From assembly GCA_033763695.1 (NCBI GenBank), contig JANRKB010000057.1, forward strand, positions 148,642-212,641: 64,000 bases of DNA, read 5' to 3'. A program made the position numbers and the translations under genes. Source of the DNA: JANRKB01 sp033763695. Its GTDB lineage: Bacteria > Planctomycetota > Phycisphaerae > Phycisphaerales > UBA1924. Positions 51,856 through 61,200 of this stretch are shown piece by piece. Each line of letters starts with the position of its first letter. Within the stretch, counting starts at the first letter, position 1. The notes beneath the pieces were generated by a model. The model worked only from the letters and a program-made list of their open reading frames with translations. It was not told the DNA's origin and did not search any database.

Positions 51856-52899
51856 GTGAGCCGTGAACTCAAACTGGCGCTGGTCGTGGGTTTCTGCGTG
51901 GTGATGGTCGTCGCCGTGCTGGTGAGCGATCACCTCTCGCGCGCAAGCAAGGCACAACTGGCGAGCGGCACCGAGCCGGTGCCCGCCGTCATCGCGGCCA
52001 ACATGCCTGAGAAGCCCCTGCCGGGCTTGCAGGACTACCTGCCCAAGAACATCCCCACCGCCGCGGAGCGCGAGGTGGTGAGCGTGCCAAGCGAGCCCGA
52101 AGTCACGACGTCGCAGCCCGGGCCCGCGGCAGGTGCACCCGGCTTGGTCGCGGACAACGCTCCCAAGCCCATCGAGACCCCGGACGTCATCGTTCCCGGC
52201 AAGTCCACCCCGGCTGCCCCTGCGAACAGCAAGCCTGGCACGACGATTGGCCAGCTGCCCCCGGGCGTGACCGGCGCGGAGCAACCGGCCCAGGGCAAGC
52301 CTTCGGAGCCGAACCACGTCGGACCGGGCAACACGCTCAACCCGCCGTCGGTCGTCAAGGAAACTCCCAAGAAGACCGAGCCCGTGACGCGCGCCAGCCC
52401 TGTCCCGGGTGAGAAGTCGCACACGATCGGCGAGGGCGACACGCTCTTTAAGCTCTGCAAGAAGTACTACGGCGACGGCATGCTCTGGAAGCAGCTCGCC
52501 ACCTACAACAGCGGCAAGCTTGGCAAGGACGGCACCCTCAAGACCGGCGCCGTCCTCAGCATCCCGCCCAAGGAAGTGCTGACCGGCAAGCCCGCCCCGG
52601 CGGCTCCGGTGACGGCCCCGAGCACCAAGCCCACGACCGACACCAAGGCCGTGAAGCCCACGACCGAACTGGCCAAGAAGGACGAGAAGAAGGACGACAA
52701 GCTCGCCGCTGAGAAGGCGACCAAGAAGGCCAAGGTCACCACCTACACCGTCAAGCCCGGTGACACCGTTGGCAGCATCGCTCGCAAGGTGCTCGGCACC
52801 AGCAAGCGTGCCCAGGAGATCATCAACCTGAACGCCAGCGATTCGTTCAGCGAGGATGAGCTCACCCCCGGCATGGTCATCAAGGTTCCCGCGGCCTAA
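51856..52899 (+). CDS. membrane-anchored double-LysM protein
   Basis: 347 residues from GTG 51856, preceded by AAGGAAGAG. A membrane helix (about 5-24) anchors it, then a ~160-residue Pro/Ala/Thr/Lys-rich linker and LysM 1 (SHTIGEGDTLFKLCKKYYGDG, about 189-237) and LysM 2 (YTVKPGDTVGSIARKVLG, about 298-347). The C-terminus is IKVPAA, ending in the last LysM. LysM domains bind N-acetylglucosamine in peptidoglycan, so the protein probably sits on the wall in the periplasm as a structural or targeting element; there is no catalytic domain. A strong terminator follows. Confidence 0.88.
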   Translation: MSRELKLALVVGFCVVMVVAVLVSDHLSRASKAQLASGTEPVPAVIAANMPEKPLPGLQDYLPKNIPTAAEREVVSVPSEPEVTTSQPGPAAGAPGLVADNAPKPIETPDVIVPGKSTPAAPANSKPGTTIGQLPPGVTGAEQPAQGKPSEPNHVGPGNTLNPPSVVKETPKKTEPVTRASPVPGEKSHTIGEGDTLFKLCKKYYGDGMLWKQLATYNSGKLGKDGTLKTGAVLSIPPKEVLTGKPAPAAPVTAPSTKPTTDTKAVKPTTELAKKDEKKDDKLAAEKATKKAKVTTYTVKPGDTVGSIARKVLGTSKRAQEIINLNASDSFSEDELTPGMVIKVPAA

Positions 52900-52927
52900 G
52901 CCCGTTTGACAGTTCACGTCTGCACAA

Positions 52928-52953
52928 ACGCCGCGGGAGGCCGCGGCGTTTTC
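52928..52953 (+). terminator. Rho-independent terminator of the LysM gene
   Basis: Perfect 9-bp arms ACGCCGCGG / CCGCGGCGT with a GAGG loop and a TTTC tail, 29 bp after the stop. It may also serve the convergent phosphatase gene in reverse. Confidence 0.78.
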
Positions 52954-52993
52954 ATGCGCTGATTGCACTCGTTCCCCGCCGTGGGCCGCTCGC

Positions 52994-54478
52994 TCAACTC
53001 ATCACATGTGCCGGGCTGGGTGCGGCACCCGCCGAACTCTCACGCCGCGTCGCGATCGGACGTGCGATCTCGATGAGCAACGTGTCGTCGCTGGGCGGCC
53101 CGGCGCGATGGTTGTCCACCGCACTCAGCAGCAGGCGCGCCCAGGACCCATCCGGCTCGCTCGCGGCGATCTCCGGGTTGTGCCCCGCGAGCAGACGCTG
53201 CAAGCCCTCGACGCCGAACATGCGTCCGCTGGCCGCCCGAGCCTCCGTCGCGCCGTCGGTGTAGCAGACGAGCACGTCGCCGGGGCCAAACTTGTGGGTC
53301 TCGGGGGCGGGCTGGAAGTCATCATCGCCGCACGCGCCAAGGACGAACGACGTCGAGTGCAGTTCTTGGACGGTGCCGTCCACGCCGCGCAGGAACGCAG
53401 GCGGATGTCCGCCGCTGGCGTATTCGAGTTCGCCCTTCTCCGGGTCGATGCGCACACAAAAGACCGTGGCGTAAACCGAGTGCCGCGCCAGCGTCAGGTG
53501 GACGTAGCGGTTGAGCAACTTGAGCACGTTGCCGGGCGCGAGATTGGGGTGCTCGGCAAAGAGTCGCTCAAGCTCGCCGTGCATGCGATTGACGGTGAGG
53601 GCGGCAGCGATGCCGTGCCCAGTCACGTCAATCAAGACCATGCTGAAGCGGTTGTGGTTGGCGGGGCCGGACGAATGCGCGAACAGGAAGTCGCCGCCGA
53701 TCTGCCGCATCGGCTCGTACTCGTAGTGAAAGCGCACAGGCCCGGTCGAGATCGGCTGCGGGAAGAGTGCTTCGTGGATGCGCCGGGCATCGACCAGTTC
53801 GCGCCGAATCTCGCCGTAGCGCCGACGCAGGAAGTCCATCTGGTACTGGCGCAGACGCGTGGAGTGCTTCACATACGCGATGAGCGTGCCGGGGGCGGCG
53901 ACCAGCGGATCAGTAAAGGTCATCCACGCCAGCGACAGCCCATCGGGCTTGCGGACGATGATGTAGAGCACCAGGTCGATCAACACCAGCGGCACCATTG
54001 GGCCGATCGACTGTCGGGTCGTCCAGGGCAAGAACGCGCACGCGAGGATGTGCGTGATCGTGACGCCCCAGATGCCAAAGGCATGCTGCACGAGATAGTC
54101 GAGCGCGATGTGGATCACGCCGTCGACCAAGACGAGCAAGTACGACAAGCGCAGCAGTTCACTGTCCGCCGGGCGTGCCAGCCAGGCATAGAGGAAGCAG
54201 AGGATGTACGTCGCGACAGCCAAAGCCGCACCAACCAAGGCGAGAATCGCGTCATTGGTTGATCCGGTCGTCTTGATCTGCACCGGCCCGGACGAGGTCG
54301 GGATGTTTGAAGTCGCAAGCACCGCGACGCCCGCCAGCGTGAGCAAGAACAGGCCGACCAGCGTCAGCGTGCCGGTGAACCACAGCATGCGGCGGCGCAA
54401 CAGCGTCGACGTCTGGACTGCGAACTCGTGGCGGAAGTCGCTCGTGTAGATCGCCGTGTTGGAACGCTGCTTGGCCAC
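52994..54478 (-). CDS. membrane-bound SpoIIE-type PP2C phosphatase
   Basis: 494 residues. Five to six membrane helices (about 30-210: LWFTGTLTLVGLFLLTLAG ... LVLIDLVLYIIV) make an N-terminal sensor-like domain. A linker helix (FLRRRYGEIRRELVDARRIHEALFPQ) precedes the phosphatase: EPMRQIGGDFLFAHSSG, MVLIDVTGHGIAAALT (metal-binding Asp), LEYASGGHPPAFLRG, VLVCYTDGATEARAASG and DDTLLIEIA. It differs from the soluble phosphatase at 10.9 kb by the membrane sensor. It would dephosphorylate anti-sigma antagonists in response to an envelope signal, but no partner gene is adjacent. Its stop is 94 bp from the convergent LysM gene. Confidence 0.9.
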   Translation of the reverse strand: MAKQRSNTAIYTSDFRHEFAVQTSTLLRRRMLWFTGTLTLVGLFLLTLAGVAVLATSNIPTSSGPVQIKTTGSTNDAILALVGAALAVATYILCFLYAWLARPADSELLRLSYLLVLVDGVIHIALDYLVQHAFGIWGVTITHILACAFLPWTTRQSIGPMVPLVLIDLVLYIIVRKPDGLSLAWMTFTDPLVAAPGTLIAYVKHSTRLRQYQMDFLRRRYGEIRRELVDARRIHEALFPQPISTGPVRFHYEYEPMRQIGGDFLFAHSSGPANHNRFSMVLIDVTGHGIAAALTVNRMHGELERLFAEHPNLAPGNVLKLLNRYVHLTLARHSVYATVFCVRIDPEKGELEYASGGHPPAFLRGVDGTVQELHSTSFVLGACGDDDFQPAPETHKFGPGDVLVCYTDGATEARAASGRMFGVEGLQRLLAGHNPEIAASEPDGSWARLLLSAVDNHRAGPPSDDTLLIEIARPIATRRESSAGAAPSPAHVMS

Positions 54479-54537
54479 ACTGCTCCGAAGGTGAGCGGAC
54501 GCAAAGAACTCGGGTTCATCAACCCGCCCGAAGAACC

Positions 54538-55188
54538 TCAGGCGGGGGCGCTCCCGGGGGCACTTCCGGGAGTGCTTCCGGGGGTGCTTCCGGGGGCGGA
54601 AGCGCGATTGGCACCGGGTACCCAGAGTACATCGGATTTCCCGTCGTTGTTTGCAACCCGGCCAAGAACAAACAGCAAATCGCTGACGCGATTGAGGTAT
54701 CGGATCGCCTCGGCGTTCACCGTTGCGGATTCCGCCGCCAGCAGACTCACCCCCAGCCGCTCGGCCCGACGCACCACGGTGCGGGCCAGGTGCAGGTGGG
54801 CCGCCAGCGGCGTGCCGCCCGGCAGTACAAAGCTGGTCAGCGGCTTGAGGCGTTCGTTGAACTCATCGATCACATGTTCCAGCCGCTCGGTCTGCGAGGG
54901 CACCATCCGCAGGGCACTGCCGGGCTTCTCGCCCTCGGAGCGGGGCGTCGCCAAGTCGGCCCCCAGATCGAACAGGTCATTCTGGATGTCGCGCAGCACA
55001 CGCGCGATCGACTGCGACACGGCATCGACGCCGGCGCTCAGCACGGCCAGCCCGATGCACGCGTTCGCCTCGTCGACCGTGCCGTAGCACTCGACGCGCA
55101 GATCGTCCTTGCGGACGCGATCACCAGTCGCCAGCCCGGTGGTGCCGTCGTCGCCGGTGCGGGTGTAGATCTTGTTGAGCTTGACCAT
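54538..55188 (-). CDS. PduO-type ATP:cob(I)alamin adenosyltransferase
   Basis: 216 residues from MVKLNKIYTRTGDDGTTGLATG with GGAG upstream. Conserved family segments are KIYTRTGDDGTTGL (ATP site), RVECYGTVDEANACIGL, IQNDLFDLGADLATP, LPGGTPLAAHLHLARTVVRRAER and YLNRVSDLLFVLGRVAN. It makes adenosylcobalamin from cob(I)alamin and ATP. The last ~17 residues are PGST/PGSA repeats encoded by a 12-bp G-rich tandem repeat (about 54540-54600), which looks like a low-complexity C-terminal tail rather than part of the fold. No other cobalamin gene is nearby. Confidence 0.92.
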   Translation of the reverse strand: MVKLNKIYTRTGDDGTTGLATGDRVRKDDLRVECYGTVDEANACIGLAVLSAGVDAVSQSIARVLRDIQNDLFDLGADLATPRSEGEKPGSALRMVPSQTERLEHVIDEFNERLKPLTSFVLPGGTPLAAHLHLARTVVRRAERLGVSLLAAESATVNAEAIRYLNRVSDLLFVLGRVANNDGKSDVLWVPGANRASAPGSTPGSTPGSAPGSAPA

Positions 55189-55256
55189 GAAGAACTCCAG
55201 CGCCACTGCCACGGCACACGAGGGCAAACGGAAAGAATGCTGCGGACGTTTCGGGC

Positions 55257-55559
55257 TTAGTCGTCGGCGGAGATGCTGCGCGGCCCTTCCTTGCCCGCGA
55301 CGCGCTCCATGTAGCCGTTGCCCTTGCGCTCGTACTTCGTGAAGCCCAGCCGCTCCAGATTCTTGTTCGAGAGCTTGCCCTTGCCCTTGGTGTCGCTCCA
55401 CTCGCCCGCGATGTTGGGTGCGAGCACAGCGCGGCGAACCGGCTCGCCCGTCTCGGGGTGCTTGGTCAGCGCGTCTTCCTTCATCGACTGGATGATCTCG
55501 AACGTGCGCCCCGTCGGCACACCCTTCTTGTCCAGGATCTCATAGACATACGTCGGCAT
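55257..55559 (-). CDS. FmdB-like protein without zinc-ribbon cysteines
   Basis: 100 residues from MPTYVYEILDKKGVPTGRTFEIIQSM. The alignment with FmdB-type zinc ribbons is clear: MPTYVYE, FEIIQSMKEDALTKHPETGEPVRRAVLAPNI, and the tail NLERLGFTKYERKGNGYMER. But where FmdB has CxxC...CxxC this protein has VYEILDKKG and no cysteines at all. It is therefore a zinc-free homologue. The family is implicated in gene regulation near amidase operons, with no established role. It lies 68 bp behind the cobalamin adenosyltransferase gene on the same strand. Confidence 0.82.
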   Translation of the reverse strand: MPTYVYEILDKKGVPTGRTFEIIQSMKEDALTKHPETGEPVRRAVLAPNIAGEWSDTKGKGKLSNKNLERLGFTKYERKGNGYMERVAGKEGPRSISADD

Positions 55560-55617
55560 GCTCGATTGTTCGCACGCCGCGCACGGCACGCGCTGAACGA
55601 CGATTCACCCTCATCGC

Positions 55618-56514
55618 CTACTTGATGAACCGCTCCGGATTGGTGTACAGCCCGGGCTTGCCGATGGCATTCTCGGCCTTGATCTCAGCCACCGGGGCGG
55701 AGCCGCCAAGCCCGCGCGGGAAGACATCGCCGCGGATCGGGGCGACGTGTCCATCGGCGAAGATGGCGTTGGCCGCGCCGACGCCGCCGGGGTGGCGATA
55801 GCCGATGCGGCTGTTGGTGCTGCCGAGGCGGTTGTCGCGCTGACGCCCGGCGTACAGCCCGTCGGCAAAGCAGATGAGGTTGCTGGGATCGACGATGGCG
55901 GACATCTTGACGTTGGTGAACGTCACGCCGTTGGACCCCGGGCCGTAGCCCACGGAGCAGGAGTAGAACTCGTCCTGCACCGCGGCGGTGGAGCCGCCGA
56001 TGGGGTTGCTGGCGTTGATCCAGTACGCGACCTTGATGATGCGATCAAAGCCGCGGGCCTCGATGGTCTGCGGGACAAAGCCGCTGCCGCTGCGCAGGGT
56101 GGGCCACTCCATCCAGCCGCGCGAGTTGTTGGGATCGGTGCCGGTCTGACCGGTGGAGCCGACGCCGTCGGCGTCGATGACGCTGGGGCACATGAACGCG
56201 GAACCCTTGAGCGTGCGCGAGCCGGGGATGAAGCCGTCGCGATCAAAGATCGGTCCCCAGCCATCGAGGGGCACGCCGCTGCCGCTGGTCCCGGTCATGT
56301 TGTACGACGGGACGATGCGTTCCTTGTTGTTGTCGGCGTACATCGTCGAGGCCTGACCGATGCTGCGGGCGTTGACGCCGCAGGTGGTGGCGCGGGCCGA
56401 TTGGCGTGCGGCACCCAGCGCAGGCAGCAGGATGCCGATGAGCAGGCCGATGATCGCAATAACCACCAGCAACTCGATCAGTGTGAAAGCGGCTGTGCGC
56501 ATGTCACGTCGCAT
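55618..56514 (-). CDS. prepilin-like protein with H-x9-DG motif
   Basis: About 298 residues from ATG 56514 (56502 also possible). The type IV prepilin signal reads MRTAAFTLIELLVVIAIIGLLIGILLP: a short basic leader, cleavage before FTLIE, and a hydrophobic helix. The body is beta-rich; YRHPGGVGAANAIFADGHV matches the planctomycete H-x9-DG motif, and FYSCSVGYGPGSNG lies earlier. Such proteins are processed by a prepilin peptidase and assembled by a type II/IV-like system, whose genes are not in the window. Planctomycetes carry many copies of such pseudopilin-like proteins of unclear role. It is followed by 56565-56909 upstream on the same strand. Confidence 0.85.
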   Translation of the reverse strand: MRRDMRTAAFTLIELLVVIAIIGLLIGILLPALGAARQSARATTCGVNARSIGQASTMYADNNKERIVPSYNMTGTSGSGVPLDGWGPIFDRDGFIPGSRTLKGSAFMCPSVIDADGVGSTGQTGTDPNNSRGWMEWPTLRSGSGFVPQTIEARGFDRIIKVAYWINASNPIGGSTAAVQDEFYSCSVGYGPGSNGVTFTNVKMSAIVDPSNLICFADGLYAGRQRDNRLGSTNSRIGYRHPGGVGAANAIFADGHVAPIRGDVFPRGLGGSAPVAEIKAENAIGKPGLYTNPERFIK

Positions 56515-56564
56515 GATGCTGCGCCCCCGAAACGCGCGAGCTCGCACGCCATGTGCGACCCGCA

Positions 56565-56909
56565 TCAACCCCCGAAACTCATCCCGGTTTCCAGATCAAC
56601 CATCTTCCACTGCAAGTGGCGACAGATGCGGCTCAGAACCGGCCACGCAATATCGTCATCCAGCACCGTCACCATCGCCTGCTGCACCTCATCGACGTGC
56701 TGGGGCAGTTCGACCACCATGCCCGGGCCGTGCAGCACTTCGGTGCCGGTCGCACGCGGCGAGCCGTCGGGCGCGGTGTTGAATCGGGCGAGGGCATCGC
56801 GGACATCGCGGGCCGTGCCGAGCGGGCCGCCGGGCGTGCCCGGACGGGCGGACTTGGGCGGGGCCTTCATCAAGACGATCTGACGCTTCTTGGCCACGAG
56901 AGATGCCAC
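56565..56909 (-). CDS. uncharacterised 114-residue protein
   Basis: MASLVAKKRQIVLMKAPPKSARPGTPGGPLGTARDVRDALARFNTAP begins it; the second half is VLHGPGMVVELPQHVDEVQQAMVTVLDDDIAWPVLSRICRHLQWKMVDLETGMSF. The latter half has regularly spaced helices and strands and looks like a genuine small domain. I recognise no family. It is upstream of the prepilin-like gene (50 bp) and just downstream of the response-regulator gene (15 bp), so the three may be transcribed together. Confidence 0.65.
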   Translation of the reverse strand: MASLVAKKRQIVLMKAPPKSARPGTPGGPLGTARDVRDALARFNTAPDGSPRATGTEVLHGPGMVVELPQHVDEVQQAMVTVLDDDIAWPVLSRICRHLQWKMVDLETGMSFGG

Positions 56910-56924
56910 TCCCCACGCCGCGCG

Positions 56925-57386
56925 TCATTCCTCGTCGGCTTCGTCGGCGGCGTCGAGCAGTTCGACAGCCCGCGAGAGGAGCCTTTCAAGGGGCACCGGC
57001 TTGAGAAGGTAGGCATCCACCCCGAGACTCTCCGCGTAGGCCTGGTGCCGCTTGCCCTCGTTGGCCGTCACCATGATCACCACCGGGCTGTCCTCGCGGC
57101 CCTTGATCTTCTCCAGCGCCAGGAAGCCCGAACGCTTGGGCAGCATCATGTCGAGGATCACCAGGTCCGGCGGATCCTCGCGGCAGATGCGTACGGCCTC
57201 GTTGCCGTCCATCGCAGGCTGGGTCAGCGCGCCCTCGGACTGGAACGCGACATCGATCGACTCGAGCACATCGCGATCGTCATCGACGATCAGCACACGC
57301 ACTTCTTCGAGACGTCCGGTCGTCATTCCACCCCCACTGTTGCCCGTTGCACCGCTGCCTGCGTTGCCGTCGCGTGTGTGCTGCAT
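56925..57386 (-). CDS. single-domain response regulator (CheY-like)
   Basis: 153 residues from ATG 57386 (GAGG about nine bases upstream). A receiver domain fills residues 30-145: VLIVDDDRDV (acidic pocket), ILDMMLPKRSG (phosphoacceptor Asp), MVTANEGKR (conserved Thr), LLKPVPLERLL (conserved Lys). There is no output domain. It probably passes phosphate to a partner or binds another protein. Cognate kinase is not adjacent. It precedes two small genes (unknown and prepilin-like) on the same strand, which might be part of one unit. Confidence 0.9.
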   Translation of the reverse strand: MQHTRDGNAGSGATGNSGGGMTTGRLEEVRVLIVDDDRDVLESIDVAFQSEGALTQPAMDGNEAVRICREDPPDLVILDMMLPKRSGFLALEKIKGREDSPVVIMVTANEGKRHQAYAESLGVDAYLLKPVPLERLLSRAVELLDAADEADEE

Positions 57387-57670
57387 GACTGCGTCCTCTC
57401 TGGTCGGAGGTGAGCGCACCTTGGCCGCTCGAACGATCACGAACGCACCGGCACCAAGGTACCCCATCAGCGGCCCTTCGCCAAGCCCTCCCAGCGTCAT
57501 GCGTCGGGCATGCTCGCGGGCGGAGTCGGGGGCCGGTCTCTGCACATACGCAGAGCGTGCCCGGGCGTTCCCGACTTTTCGCCGGATCAGTGCAAGGCGA
57601 GCCAGACGCGGGACGCGGGAGCGTGCCGGGACCGGTAACTGGCTGCGATCACGACGACCGGACGCCCGAT

Positions 57671-58090
57671 TCACGACGGCGTCTTTGGGACGGACGCGTG
57701 CGTGGTCAGGTCAGCCGCCTCCGTGTGCCAGCCGCATTCGGGGCAGCGGACCATCAGCGGGTCGGTGTTGGGCAATGGCACAACCTCGCGGAGGCCATAG
57801 CCGCAGGGGCAGAGGTCGAGCGTGCGGAGACGCCGCACCTCGCGCCGAAGGATGAAGCGCCAGATGCCGCGCAAGGAAAGAAACCCAATGCCCATGACGG
57901 CCACCAACAACAGCAACGCCGGAAGATCGGCGACACGCTTTGCATTCAAGAAGTCGAGCAGTACTGCCGACGCCACAAACACAAGGAAGCCCCACGCAAG
58001 CAGCCCGACGAACTGAACGCCCCGCACCACGCGACCGCGCGCTTCGCGTGGCGTCCGCGCGAGCCGATACAGCACATCGCGGCGCGACAT
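57671..58090 (-). CDS. two-helix membrane protein with CPCG/CPECG zinc ribbon
   Basis: 139 residues from MSRRDVLYRLARTPREARGRVV, with GAGG eight bases upstream. Two membrane helices (about 26-46, FVGLLAWGFLVFVASAVLL, and 56-77, ALLLLVAVMGIGFLSLRG) flank a short loop. The C-terminus carries LCPCGYGLREVVPL and VRCPECGWHTE, two CxxC knuckles for zinc. Architecture matches the protein at 46597-47058, suggesting paralogy, but the sequences differ. Function unknown. It lies 121 bp before the LptD-like gene's stop on the same strand, so it is unlikely to be in its operon. Confidence 0.75.
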   Translation of the reverse strand: MSRRDVLYRLARTPREARGRVVRGVQFVGLLAWGFLVFVASAVLLDFLNAKRVADLPALLLLVAVMGIGFLSLRGIWRFILRREVRRLRTLDLCPCGYGLREVVPLPNTDPLMVRCPECGWHTEAADLTTHASVPKTPS

Positions 58091-58211
58091 GCTCAGGCCC
58101 TCAAACTCGGGCCAGTGGTGATGCGGCTTGGAGCCCGGGTTGTCGAAGTCGCTCGCCACGGCGTTGCCCCCACGCCTTCCCACGCCTTCCGCACAGCTCC
58201 GCGCGAGTGCC

Positions 58212-61200
58212 TCAGCGTCCGACGTTCAGGCGTTCCAAGCGCGACGGGTCGTTGATCTCCGGCTCGGTGTCCAACAGTCGCGTGCGCGTCTTGCTCTGCA
58301 GGCCCAGCGGCTGGAAGAAGACGGAGAACGCGGTGCGATCGGTGGTCGCGTTGTAGCCGATGCCCAGGCCGAAGATGGTCGCCTGGAAGTAGCGACGCAG
58401 GTCGGCGCCCACGCTCTGGAGGCCTTCGCCGCTGACGTCGTACGCCGCGGCCCAGGCGACGGTGTACTTGCTCGTCAGCACATACGACGACCCGAAGTCC
58501 AGGTACGTCGTGTCCTGGGCGTTGAGGTAGCGCAGCTCGGCGAAGGACGAGAAGTCCGACGAATGCTGCACCACGAAGCCCGTCGTCGTTCGCGCGGGCT
58601 GGTGCAGGTCCATGTCATAGACCGTGCCGCCAGTGATCGCCAGCACGTTGGTCGCCTGCCACACGGCATCGACGTCGATGAACTCGCCGACCGACGACAG
58701 TTCGGGGCGATACTCAAAGAATCGACCGATGGGGCTTTCGCGGCTCACGTCACCCGAGGCCTTGACGTAATCGGTGCGGAGTTTGAAGACGTCGACGGAG
58801 CGCCAGCGGCCCGGCCCGCCGCGCTGCGTCTGCCACGTCTGGTTGAGGCCGATGCGGGCGATGCCGCCCTCGGCGATGCCTTCGACATCGCGGTCATACT
58901 GCGGCAGATCTTCGCGATCGACGTTGGTCTCGGCGAAACTGGCGGTGATGCTCGGCTCGATGATGTGGCGGATGCGGTGCAGGTCGAGCAGGCGCGACTC
59001 GACGCTGTTGTCGACCTTCTGGATCTCGGTGGAGAGCCGGAGGCCGGCCTGTCCCCAGCCGCGGGCGTTGTCGTTCTCGTTGGGGCTGAACTTGGTGAAG
59101 TCGTTGTCCCACCACGTGCCGCGGGCGACGACGAAGGGCGAGACGTTGATGGGTCCGACGTTGAGCTTGCTGGTGAGTTCCTGGCGGGTGTCGAAGCGAT
59201 AGACGCCCGACTCGACGTAGCCCTCATCGCGCAGGCGCTTGGCGACGGTCTCGGTGGGCGCGATGCCGGTGACGCGCTCGGCGAGGGTCGGGGTGTTGAG
59301 GCCGCGCGATTCGGCGGTGACCTCGTCGAAGTTGAGCGAGAGTCGGCCGAGGCGATACTCCTGGAACCACTGCAGCGCACCGGGCGTGTCGCGATCGCCC
59401 CACGTACGGATCAGGTCGTCGGCCTGACGCACGTACGTCACCTCGGGCATGCGATCGACGTTGTACCCCTGGCTCTGGAGCAGATACTCGTTGGCGATGA
59501 AGTCGTTGAACTCGCCCTTGGCTTCCATCGCGAAGTAGGTGTTGTCCTCCACGCGCTTGAGCAGGGCACGGTTCGTGAACTCGCGGCGGGTCGCGCCGAG
59601 CTGTTCAAAGAAGCCGTCGATGAACGCCTCGTCAGAGATGTACGAGCCTTCGAGCGAGAGCGACCAGAGTTCGTCGAGCTGCCAGCGCTGCTCGCCGAAG
59701 ATGTAGCCGCGGGTCTCGCCGTCGCGTTTGATCTTGGCGCCGGTCTTGAGCAGGTCGTCGCCGCGATCGTCGGCGACGAGATAGGCCGAGAGGCTGCCGG
59801 CGGAGAAGCCGTCGGGGCTCTTCCACGCCCAGTCAGAGCCGATGGCCGGGCCGCGCTTGAAGTAGTAATCAAGCAGCAGGTCCACCTCGCGGTTGGGCGA
59901 CTGTTCCAGGCCCAGGAGCGTGATGGCGTTCCAGCGCGTGCCGATGGCGCCTTTCTCGTTGCCGCCGGTGACGCGGATTTCCTTGAGCGGTGCCTGCGTC
60001 GGATCGCCCGAGAGCCGCGGCGCCCACGCGATGGGCACATCAAAGGCCCGCAGCGTGATGTTGCGTGCATCCACCAGCGTGGTCGAACGCGGCGCACCGC
60101 CCGCGGTGGCCGGCTCGCTCTTGCGGCTGATCGTGATGCTCGACGCGCCGATCGAGAGCTGCGGCTCAAAGAACGCCGTCGCCGACAAGCGCGCGTGCTC
60201 GGCCTTGAACTCCGTCGACGATTCCTGACGCAGCGTCTTGGCACGCACGTACAGCGGCAGGCGACGCTGCTGGTCGTAGGTCCAGAAGACCGCGTCGAGC
60301 ACCAGTGCCTTGTTCTGCACCACGTCGTAATAGATCTGCGGCCCGCGCAGCGTATAGCGACCGTCGGTCGCGATCACGTCGCCTTCGAGGTACAGCCCCA
60401 GCACGCTGGAGATGTCGAAGCGGTTGGCGCCGTTGCTGGTGTCGGTGCCGGGCTTGAGGAAGATCACGCCGCGCTGCGCGGAGAGTTGCAGGAAGCGCCC
60501 GGTGCGGGCCTCGGCATACTCCACCACCAGCCCGTCGGAGACCATCACGGCGTCTTCGGTCGCGGGGAGGTCGAGCGTCGGCGATGCTCCCTCGGCGGCC
60601 TTCTGCCCGCTCACACGCACGATGTTGCCTGCCGAAACCGTCAAGAGGCCGTTCTTGGCGAAGATCGGCGCGGGAGCCTCGGGGTCGAGGTTGGACGCGG
60701 CGTTTGCGAGTTCTTCCGCGCTGGTGCGGATGCGGCCGCTGCGCGAACTGCCGAAGATGCCGCCCGCGCCCGTCGGGGGCAGATAGGGCCGGCCTTCGCC
60801 GGGGATCATCGCGATACGCCCCGACTGCGGGAACGCCTTGGTCGCCGGGGTCGCGCCCGTCGCCAGTGCGCCGGTCGGTTCGCGACCGGCCATCTGCCCC
60901 AGCGTGTCGGCAAGCGCGGCTTCGCCCTCCAGCACCAGCGGCTCGGGCGGACGCACGCTGTAGACCAGATCGGCCTTGAGCGTCGGTGCGGCACGCACGA
61001 TGGCACGCACCGGCAGACGATCGGCCGTGACCGCGACGCCCGCATCGCCGGTCGATGAACCCAGGCGGTCAAAGTAGATGAAGACCTGATAGGCACTCGC
61101 CCCCGGAACCGCCCCCGGAACCCCCGCCTGTCCTTCATCCTCAACGCGCTCCAGCCAGACCACGGCACGGCTGGCGGCGAACTCATACAGGCCAAGCTTC

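Noticed and set aside
58128..61058. 976-codon plus-strand frame antisense to the LptD-like gene
   Set aside because: Composition is typical of a shadow frame in GC-rich DNA; the minus-strand protein has a signal peptide and a barrel-like pattern.
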